From positions 248,001 to 312,000 of the forward strand of contig OZ218964.1 in assembly GCA_965112735.1 (NCBI GenBank): 64,000 nt of DNA. Reading direction: 5' to 3'. The stretch comes from Phaeosaccion multiseriatum (Eukaryota; Ochrophyta, other classes). The notes beneath the pieces were generated by a model. The model worked only from the letters and a program-made list of their open reading frames with translations. It did not search any database and was not told the DNA's origin. The translations under genes were made by a program, and so were the position numbers. Of this stretch, positions 24,525 through 33,860 are shown one piece after another (positions within the stretch are counted from its first letter, which is position 1; the number at the start of each line of letters is the position of its first letter).

Positions 24525-25541
24525 ATGTCGTCTGACCTCTCTCACCGGAGGTACATCCGCCTGTTTAACGATCAAGTGGTCTTCAGCGCTGCTTCCGTAG
24601 ATTCAGATGGAGGCCGTGATGATGATATCCGAAGTCTCGTCATCAACCGAGATCACGTCGACGGGAGCTGCGAGATGCAGTTGCTGGAGCGCGGAGAGGA
24701 GGTGAACATCGGAGGAGGGGGCGCGGGAGACATCGACAAGGGCCAGGTCCTTTTAATCGACGGTATCTACGGGATGTACGAGCTGTTGAGCGGACCCTAC
24801 ATCGCCGTGATTCTTGAGTCAAAGAGCGTTTTCCGAGACGAGTAAGTCGAGCTTGCAGGCTGGCGCAAGAGTGCTTCTCTTCGTTGCGCCGTATCTGTGT
24901 TGCCTTGTGGGATTCCAATCACGAATCACCTCTCCCAAGAATGCCAAGCTGCCTCCCCCCTCCTCCCCCCCCGTGGTGCTTGCTCATCACCCGAACGCCT
25001 CGTCCGTGCCTTGTCCTTCCGCAAACAACAAACAAACAAAGCTCCAAGCGGCTAGAGTTTCGCCAGGTGTCCCGCATCGCCATTATCCCTCTCTTCTCGG
25101 AGGGTAAACCCCTCTCGGAGGAGCGTCGCCGGGATGAAGACCGCTACCTAGAGCTGCTCAACGCCGCCCTCTCCAGTCACACCTTCTACTTCAGCCACCG
25201 CAGCGACGTTACGCACACCCTGCAGAGGGGAGCCACTCTCTCCTCTGACGCCAAGGTAACACCTCTCAGCGTAACTCTGCGCGCTCACTTTGTGAATAAT
25301 TCTTTCCTTTTTTTTGGCGAGTCTAATAGGCGTTTCATTGTTTGCGCTCTTCCGCTGTCTCTTTTTCCCTCTCTATCTTCCACGGTTTCTGTCTCTCTCA
25401 AAAGAGATTACCGCTGCACGCCAGGGCAGATGACCGGTACGTGCGTGCTTGCACTCTCTCTCTCTCTCTCTCTCCTCTTGGTTGGGTTAACCCGGCGGAA
25501 GCGGGTCGAGCATGTCTGACCCAGGTTGGGTGCCATCCCCG

Positions 25542-25594
<53 letters not shown>

Positions 25595-28244
25595 TGTCCT
25601 CTCTCTCTCCTCTCTGCCGGCTCATAATCAACTACCGGGAGCAGCTTCTTCTGGAATCGCCAGCTAGTGGGCGGCTTGCTCGACTGTGGCGCGGACGAGT
25701 GGATCACCCCCGTCATGTCGGCCTTCGTGGCTGTCCGGCCCGGATGCGAGGTGTCAGGTCGCTTCTTCACATACATGTTGGTCAGTCGGAGGAGCTGCTT
25801 CCGCCAGGGATGCCGCTTCTTGAAGAGGGGCATCGACGAGAAAGGGAACGTCGCCAACTTTGTGGAGACCGAACAGGTGAGGATAAGGGTGAGGGTCAGG
25901 GTGAGGGTCAGGGTGAGGGGCTCCGTGTGCTATCCCTTGCAGCCTTGTCTGCTCTCCTTAACGGCTCCGTTCGGAAGCCTCTGATGTATACCTCCTCCCT
26001 TCCGTCCACTGTCATCCCCATGGCCTCTGACCCTGCGTAGGTGCTTCTCTTCGCGGAAGGACACGTGACTGCCCATGTCCAGGTTCGAGCGAGATAGGGA
26101 GGGGGGTTGAGAGTAAGGGGAAGAGGGGGGGGAGAGAGCAAGAGAGAAAGAGAGAAGCGGCCGCGGAAATTAGAGAGACAGAGAGAGAGCAGAGGGGTGA
26201 GAGAGACGCAGAAAGAGGCAGTGAGAGAAGGGGGGCGGGGATACATCCAATGGTTTGATCGATGTACGGTTCGGCGTGGAGGGTGCTCATGCGATAATGG
26301 TGCTGCTGCAGCATGTCACATCTGTGGAAGTGTCCCACCGCTCCTCTCTCCCTCTCTCTCAGCATGTTTGGATGGGTATGTGTATGGCACCCTCTCCCTC
26401 CTCGCTGCCTGCGTGACTCGTTGCTCCCCCTCTATCGCTCCAGGTGCGCGGCTCCATCCCTGTGTTCTGGAGCTCTCCGGCGACAATGAAGTACGCACCC
26501 GCCGTTGTGCTTGACACTCACGCGGGGAAGGTGAGCAGAGGCGATCGATACTCACTCGTGGCCTGTTCATATCTCTCACGTGTCGTCCTGTCCCACTCGC
26601 TCGCTGCCTTCCCCGCCCCGCCAGAGCTCGACGGCCTTTCAGAGGCACTGTCGGCAGCTCCTGTCCATCTACGGCCGACGGGGCGTGGTGTGCATCAATC
26701 TCATAGACCGCAAGAAGGATCAGCGAAGGCTGGGGGAGGCGTACGAGCAGGTGGTGGAGCAAATGCGGTGAGTGTGTGGAGGGAGGGAGGGAGGGAGGGA
26801 GGGAGGGAGGGAGGGGAGGGGAGCGAGGGAAGGAGGGGGTGAATGAGTGAGTGCTGCTCTAGACTCGTTGAGCGAGGAGGCAGGGGGGCAGGCAGATGGG
26901 CAAGAGGCAAGCAGGCATATGGGCAGGGGGGGGGGGGACGGAGGGCGTGATGCGAAAGGAGGGGCGACTACAGCTGAGAAAATGAGAAATCGGGCGGTTT
27001 CAGAGGGAAGAGAGGTGTAAATGCTTATTTGTACGTCGTGCTCCACAAGAGTATCGACCGACCTTTGTTTTGTTTGCGACCCGCACAGCGACCCGCACAT
27101 TGTCTTGTTTCTCAATGCAATGTACTACGGTATCTCTACGACACATTGCATACGGCAAATACCAACAACCCCAGGCGCCATAAGTCCAGCACTTGGGGTG
27201 GATATTCGCCCCCAGGAGCAGGAGCAGGAGGTGGAGGAGCAGGAGGAGGGGAGGGGCGCTCGGGCTCGGCTGCGGACCACCAACCCGTGAAGCTAGTGTG
27301 GTTCGACTTCCACCACGAGTGTCGCAAGATGCGCTGGCACAACCTCAGTAAGCTAGTGAGGCTTGTGGACGAAGACTTTGTCCGCCATGGACACTTCGAA
27401 ATGGATAGGGACGGCAAGGTCATTCGTACGCAGACGGGGGTGCTCCGGACCAACTGTATGGACAACTTGGATCGAACCAATGTGGTGCAGAGCCTCTTCG
27501 CACGGCGGGCCCTTCTCATGCAGCTCGAGCAGGTGGGTGGGGAGGGGAGGGCGTGGGGAAGTCTGGCACGTAGGCACACGGCCCGCGCCTTCGCCTTCGC
27601 CCAGCGCTTCATGAAGTTGTCATTTGTGATTGATTGGAGTCTTGGTTCCGTTGTGTGTGTCCTGCTGCTCTGATCAGACGGAGGCGCTTGAGCTGAACGT
27701 GCTCGAGGCACCCTTCCCGGTATTGGAGAGAGCCTTCAGGGACATTTGGGCGGACCATGCAGATGCGATGAGTCACCTGTACGCGGGCACAGGGGCACTC
27801 AAGACGGTGAGTACGGCAGCAGCATGGCAGAGCACAGAGGACGAGACGACTCTTTCGAAGTATGGAACCTTCCATAGGAGTGGCTGGAACCTTTAAGAGT
27901 GATTGGAAGCGTCGTAAAGAGTGACAGGAACCTGGCTGAAGGGTGATTCGAAGCGTCGTAAAGAGTGACTTGAATCATCTCATCTCTCTCTCTCCATCCA
28001 TGCTTCGACAGGACTTTACACGCACGGGACAGCGCACGCAGCAGGGCATGTTGCAGGACCTCTTGAACTCGTGCAAGCGCTTCTGGATCAACAACTTCCT
28101 CGACGGGCCCCGCCAGGACGGGCTGGACCTGCTCTTGGGCAGGTACACGCCCGACGGGGGACAACACGCAGCCTCACCCTTTACACAGCTCAAGGCCGGC
28201 CAGGTAGGGGGAGGGAGGGGGAGATATGGCCAGTATGGTGTGCA

Positions 28245-28284
<40 letters not shown>

Positions 28285-29236
28285 TGTGTCTGTGTCTGCA
28301 GGCGCGGTGTACAGAGCTAGCTCCTCGCTCACCCTCACGCTCAGCCCCGATACTGAGCCTGAGCCTGGCCTGTTGATGGCCCTTGGCCGGAAGGACTTTT
28401 CTTCCAAACGTGTACGATGTCTTACTGTATCAGCGCACATACGATGGCGCCGAAGTCAATCAAAAGTTTGGACACCCTCCCTCCAGGGGAGCACCCAAGC
28501 GCTGCTGTTCGCTGACTTGCTGCTGCTGCTGCTGCTGCTGCTGTTCCCCACTCACCCCTTTCACTACCTCTGCCTTCACCGTCGTCCCCCTTGCGCCTTC
28601 GCGTCCTCCTTCCGCGCCTCCCGTCCTGCCTGAATGATTGTACCCAATGAATGTACCTACCTGTGTTGGCAGGAGCCTCTTCGATCGCTTGTGGCGATGT
28701 CGTACGCCCTGCTCATGCTTCTCTTCGCCCTTCTGAGCTTCCTGAAACCGAGTGGGACGGGCGGCAACTCTGTGACCTCCAACCTCGGCCTTGCCCTCAC
28801 CACCACCGCCGCCCTCCTCGTGGTACGTACTAGCTGGATGATGCCACACACGCACCCACACCCACACCCCCCAGCGGCAGTCCCTACTCCCTGAGTAGTT
28901 GCTGAGCTTTGAGTCCCTCTGGTCACGGCTGTGGTTGTGTGTTGGCCTCACTACAGTTCACTACAGTTCACTACAGTAACATGCACTGCCATCCTATTGT
29001 GTTCCACTTGGAAGTGTTGGCGACTCCATTCCAATATCCTCAACCTGTACCTCCCCCTCTACTCGTTTGCTGACTTACTGGCTTGCTTGCTTGTGTGCTT
29101 CTTTTTGTCTTATTCCGGCTCATACCCCCCCCCCCCCTAGGCCATCCTGTGGCAGATGCTCACCAAGGGAAAACTCGGGAGGCACCTCGTTGTGCGGCCC
29201 TGTCTCTGTAAGGACGACTCAGTCACGCCTTTGTAA
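24525..29236 (+). CDS. SAC1: SAC1-like phosphoinositide phosphatase, membrane-anchored
   Basis: Removes phosphate from phosphatidylinositol monophosphates, mainly PI4P at ER/Golgi membranes. Twelve exons: 24525-24841, 25042-25255, 25405-25436, 25645-25876, 26041-26082, 26444-26530, 26625-26767, 27190-27532, 27678-27806, 28012-28203, 28673-28822, 29141-29236, giving 658 residues in phase. The N-terminal SAC part includes FFWNRQLVGGL and IPVFWSSPATMKYAP. The catalytic CX5R loop is RTNCMDNLDRTNVVQ (about residue 445), with WFDFHHEC just before. The C-terminal exons encode two hydrophobic segments (ALLMLLFALLSFL and GLALTTTAALLV), matching the hairpin anchor of Sac1p. The 27190 acceptor is the least certain junction: it adds a Gly-rich insert, and a slightly upstream in-frame site also works. 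Several introns begin with microsatellites. Confidence 0.95.
28243..28282. repeat. (GT)n microsatellite in SAC1 intron 10
   Basis: About 40 bp of GT repeat some 40 bp after the donor at 28204, preceded by a G-rich stretch. Confidence 0.9.
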
Positions 29237-29765
29237 GGACGACCGCTGAGGCCTCCTGCCTCTTGTCTGCAGTACGGACGGCTGATACTGACACAGCGAC
29301 TGACAGGGTGACTGATGCTGACAGGAAGGTGACTGATTTGCCTCCCTGCCTCTGAAGGAATGATTCGCGACTGAAGCGATGGGGGCTCTACACAACCCCT
29401 CGCTTAACGAAAGCAGATATGGAGCTCTACTCCACTCGTATGGCGCTACGCTCTTGTGTCCGTCTTTCCTTTCATTAGTCCCTTACTGCCTGTGTCTGCC
29501 ACAAGAGGAAGCCCCCCTTGTTTGCGTGGGATGCTCATACGCCACCCTTGGCTGGCCACAGCCATCGATGGGCCGCCCGTGTCGCTTTCTGGGCGGGGGC
29601 GAAAAGAAAACAAGTCACTCTGGTGAAGGACTAAGTGTGTGTATGGCGTGTGTGGTGTGCTCCCTTTCTTGTGCGAGGCTCGCGACTCATGCACATCGCT
29701 CACTCAAGCTCTGCGTTTTGCTCCATCACCGCGACGGTACTACCTCCCCTCCTGCCACCACGCCC
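29237..29765. other. convergent intergenic region
   Basis: Shared 3' region between SAC1 (+) and the Gly/Arg repeat protein (-). Near 29270-29340 are several short imperfect copies of a gactgatgctgaca-like motif. No gene is supported. Confidence 0.5.
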
Positions 29766-30816
29766 TCAGTACGGCCTACCCCCCCCCCCGCCGCGCCTCT
29801 CGTAAGCCCCCCTGCCGCGACCTCTGTAGGGCTCCCAGCCGCCACGCCCCCAGTAAGGCCACCCACGCCCGCTGTAGGGACCCCTGCGGCCGCGCCCTCT
29901 GTAAGGCCACCCGCGCCCCCTGTAGTACGGCCTTCCCCTTCCGCGCCCTCTGTAGTACGGCCTTCCCCTTCCGCGCCCTCTGTAGTACGGCCTTCCCCTT
30001 CCGCGCCCTCTGTAGTACGGCCTTCCCCTTCCGCGCCCTCCGTAATAAGGCCTTGCCCTCTCGCGCCCTCCGTAGGGCCTCCCGCGGCCTCCGCCGCGCC
30101 CTTGGTAAGGCCTCCCACCGCCGCGGCCTAGAGAGGCAAACAAGTGAATGGGTCGGGTGGGGAGCGAGCAGCGTCAGGGTCGTAATCCGCGGGCCAAACA
30201 AAGGCGCCAGAGGCATGCCGATCGACTCACTAATCTCCGCATCGTTGTTGACGCGACGCCCTCCTTCACCCCTGCTGCTGGGATTGCGGTCTCCACCGCG
30301 GTTTCCTCCACCTGCCGTTGGGACACGCGACTGTCCACCCCTGCTGGGACCGTCGGGGCCTAAGGGGTCCACAAAAAGTCAAATCAGCCGACGAGTAGAG
30401 CAAGCGATGAGGTCGGGTGGGGAAGGAGCAGCATGAGATGTAGCCGCGGGGAAGGCCAATGTCCGACAGGCTTACCTTCGTTGCGGAAGTTGAAGTCTCC
30501 TTCTCCTTCACCGAACGTGGAGGGGCGACGGCCACGGCCTAAGAGTGTCACAGGGCGATCACATCACGAGCGACGACGACAGCAGCAAGCGAAGGCGTCG
30601 ACGGGCAAGGAGCAGACGTACGTCAGATGTGGACATCCATCCATCCGCACGAGCAAATGCTCCATCGATCGCTAGCTCCTCACCATCCTGAAGTTTCCGG
30701 CGGCTTATCACGGCGTGAGGAGAATCTTCGCCCAGGCTGTGGTCTTCCAAAGCGTTGGCCGAGTATATCACGGCCCCCACGAGAATGGATGCGAACAAGA
30801 CCCTCAGTTTCGCCAT
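29766..30816 (-). CDS. secreted Gly/Arg/Tyr repeat protein
   Basis: Four exons: 30816-30684, 30538-30476, 30359-30231, 30127-29766 (228 residues, phases agree). The N-terminus MAKLRVLFASILVGAVIYS followed by ANA is a clear signal peptide. The middle is Gly/Ser/Arg-rich with one acidic stretch. The last exon is almost entirely GRGRPYYR-type repeats, ending in a Gly-rich tail. The nucleotide sequence there is a 30-bp tandem repeat. I recognise no enzyme family. RG-rich repeats usually bind RNA in the nucleus, but with a signal peptide this is more likely an extracellular matrix, wall or cationic structural protein, with Tyr available for cross-linking. That role is inference. Confidence 0.75.
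29931..30050. repeat. 30-bp tandem repeat coding GRGRPYYR units
   Basis: Four copies of a 30-bp unit (containing ctgtagtacggccttcccct), the first three essentially identical and the fourth changed at a few bases, flanked by more diverged copies on both sides. Length is always a multiple of three, so the frame is kept. Confidence 0.93.
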
Positions 30817-32064
30817 GGTACAAGGCAAGTGTTGTCCTCCCCCCGCATTGGTTGAGAGAGCCCTTTTCGCCACTGTCGTAGTCTGGCAGGGAACGTTCTT
30901 CCTCGGGAGCCTTTTTCAGTCGGGTCCGTCCTGACACTCATACCAATTCCTTCATCTCTCTCTCCCACACAACAGTGCCACTACTGTTAATTAAAAGAAA
31001 TGGAGGGTGTTGCACTCCCCTCACCCACCCCTACTTGGGACGCGTAACCAAAACTGCTCAACTCGGCGATAGAGGCACTTTAGGGGGGGGGGGGAGGGCC
31101 CTCTGAGCTGCAAGACACCCTTATGTAAGACCCACATGGCCCTTACGTAAGGAACAGGAGTTTCAGTTTGTTAAGTCGCCACATACTGCACGGCCATAGA
31201 ACTGCAGGAGGCAACGATGCCGGCATTCGACCTTTCTCGACGAGGGCAACACGATGCGCATGTTCGAACTCGCTAAAACAGTAGTTTTGGGTGGATGGGG
31301 GGGACAGAGGGGGGGAGGGTCGCTTGGGTGTCTCTAAAACTGAGGTGTCTCGGAGGTGAGTGACCTCTCTTCGGGGGCACATGCGATTGTCAGCGGGTGC
31401 GAAAGCACGGTGGCGCAGATGCGTCTGACCCGCCGCCCTTACTCTCAAGCATACCCCCTATATTCCGATATTAATCTGTATTCCCACTAGTCCCCCCCGG
31501 GCAGGGCGGGTGGGGAAATAAACTGTCGCTCCTGCTCCTTTGGCTCTGACTGCAGAGCTCTGACCTTGCTGTCCTCTTCGTCGCGACGAGCTCTTCTCCC
31601 CTTGCGACTACTCTGACTGGCACCGCTGCTCTCGCGACGCCTCGTCTTTATCCAACAACAATGACCACACCTATCTGAGTCCTCTTGCCCCCGGTGGTAC
31701 ACCTGTCCTCATACCTCAACCCTTTGTATATGACCTCTCAACTTCTGTCCTTCGGCGCACTTTCCCTATCCCGGGGTATCTTGTCTCCCCCTGCCCGAAA
31801 ACATGTTTATCGAGACTATCGACTCGCAAACTCGCTCTGCTCTATAACGACATTTGTGCTACCTTTAACAACCTATTATCACAACCTTGCGCCCTCCGTG
31901 ATGGTGACATGGGGCGCTCTCGACTCCAAAAAAACGGTTCCATGAAATGGTAATACGCTGTTGAGTGTCTATCGAGTCCTCATCACTGCGTCCCTCGCCG
32001 CCTATGAAACTAAATAAAGACAAGCTGTCTATGCGCAAGCTCTAATGCACAACAACAAGAATGA
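30817..32064. other. intergenic, 1.25 kb, no gene seen
   Basis: Upstream of the repeat protein and downstream of the fibrillin gene (both minus). It holds a poly-G run at about 31084 and several short open frames that look random. Near 31484-31510 the string agtcccccccgggcagggcg resembles agtcccccggggcgggtggg at about 36959 inside the recombinase element, so an old element end is possible but not shown. Confidence 0.4.
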
Positions 32065-32223
32065 TCAGATCTCGTCTGTCCTGAGGAACAGGGCCAACCC
32101 CCCCCCCGCCCCCCGCGCGATGACGTAGTCCGACGTCACGTCCATGAATGTGAAGCCTGGTTGGACCTGGGGGGTGCAACAGCAGGAGTGGAGGGTTACT
32201 ACTTGGGTGAGGGCGTTCAGAGA

Positions 32224-32269
<46 letters not shown>

Positions 32270-33731
32270 AGGAAGAACACAAGGGCAACACGCACCTTGG
32301 TTTCGCCCTGATTGTAGGGCAAGTTGATGCCGAGAACAGAGACCTGTCCGGGCGATGGACACATGACGCGGACAGGCAGGATGATGTGAGGTGTGGAGGC
32401 TGCGGGTGTATGTCATGCATCTTTCCAGAGGGCTACCCCCCTGCCTGCCTTCCTTCCTTCCTTCCTTCCTTCCTTCAACTCTCCCTCTCCCTCGCCGCGC
32501 GAAGCACTGACCTGATCAAAGGTAAAGTCCAGCCTGCTCTTGGGGTCGTCCCTGCCAAGTGTGTGTGTGCGCGCGCGTGTGTGTGGGGGGGGGGGGGTAG
32601 TGTGCCTTCTGACACTCCATGTACGCTAAGCTGGAGTATGCACAGGTTGAGTTGCAACTCGGCCAGCAGCTTCGTCCCCCCTCTTCGAGCCCCCCCCCCC
32701 CCTCCCGCCTGTCACGAGTTTGCTGAGGCTCCCTTTTCTTACATACTTACTCACTCTCTTACTCTCTTGACCCCCCTCCATCCCCTAAACGCGCGAATGA
32801 AATAAGCACGGCATTGGCTCGAGAATTTGCCGACAAAGGGGCACACGTATGGCATCTCGCCAACGTTCAGCTTACCACGTAAATGAGCCTGCAAACTTGA
32901 TCAGGGGAAAGGACGAGATATACACCCCATTGGTGATCGTGTAGTCCGGCTTGAACACCTGTCGCAGGACACCGCAGACACAAGACAGAGGGGAACAGTG
33001 ATGGGGGGCGACACACACACATGCAAGGACCACACCGCCCCGCTCTTAATTCACTTCCTTTCGCTCCCTCCCTTCCCTTCCTCAGCATGCCCCATACCTA
33101 CCTGGACAGTCTTGATGGGGACGTAGTTGATGCTGCCCCCCACTTTCTTCTGTGTTTTCTTGTCGCCCGTCGTGAACACAAGCCGCCAGTTCCCATTCGT
33201 GGTGAGATCTTTGAATTTGTCTGCTCAACGAGGAGGACAGAGAGACAGGAGGCAGGGCATGAGAAAGAGATGTTAATTGTTTAGCTTTCACTGCTTCCAA
33301 TACCGTGCCGTCTCTTTCTCTCTCATCAGCGCTGTCAGGCTCCTCTCTTTCTCCTTCTCTCTCTCGTCCCCCCCCCCCCCCTCTCTCTCTCTCTCACCTC
33401 CTCCAACCTTCCCCTTCTTGTTCGCCCTCTCCAAGAACCGCATCGCCGACATCACAGCATCGGGTTCTTGATTTCGCTCTCGCGCCGCTCCAACGAGTAC
33501 CGCTCTAGCTTCTTCCTGTGAATTGACCTTCTCTTTTTCGTCTACCTGAGTCGCCGCCAGCGCTACTCCCCGCCTTCTACTACTATTGCTTATGCTGTTA
33601 CTGCGGCTCGTGCTCGGCATACTGCTTGTCCTTCTCAAGCTACTTGGCGGGGAGACCACGAAGGCACAGCAAAGACTGAGGGAGCAGGCAATGCAGGCAA
33701 AAGCCAAAATCCATCCCCCACTTCTCCCCAT
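32065..33731 (-). CDS. plastid fibrillin (PAP family)
   Basis: Six exons: 33731-33398, 33220-33102, 32958-32876, 32551-32512, 32343-32296, 32166-32065 (241 residues, phases consistent). Fibrillins are lipid-associated proteins of plastoglobules and thylakoids. The N-terminus has a signal peptide (WILAFACIACSLSLCCA) followed by FVVSPPSSLRRTSS, a Phe-initial Ser/Arg-rich transit peptide like that of the dehydratase. The PAP core starts NGNWRLVFTTGDKK, continues GGSINYVPIKTVQVF, IKFAGSFTWDDPKSRLDFTF, and ends in the typical YVIARGAGGGLALFLRTDE. Subfamily cannot be set by eye. A (GA)n run (32226-32268) sits in the last intron. Confidence 0.88.
32226..32268. repeat. (GA)n microsatellite in fibrillin intron 5
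   Basis: Uninterrupted AG dinucleotides on the plus strand; on the coding strand this is a CT run within the intron 32167-32295. Confidence 0.92.
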
Positions 33732-33860
33732 CTTACACGCGACAGAGCTTAGGGCACGCTGCTGTGATCTTCGAGGATTCGCGTGAGGTTGTAATATATA
33801 TTACACCCTTAAGTGCCATCTATGGTTGTCTAAAAGTAATGTCTCACCGCCCCGGGGAAC

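Noticed and set aside
31685-31945. 86-codon plus-strand frame in the intergenic region
   Set aside because: No motif, no homology I recognise, and no neighbouring exon in phase.
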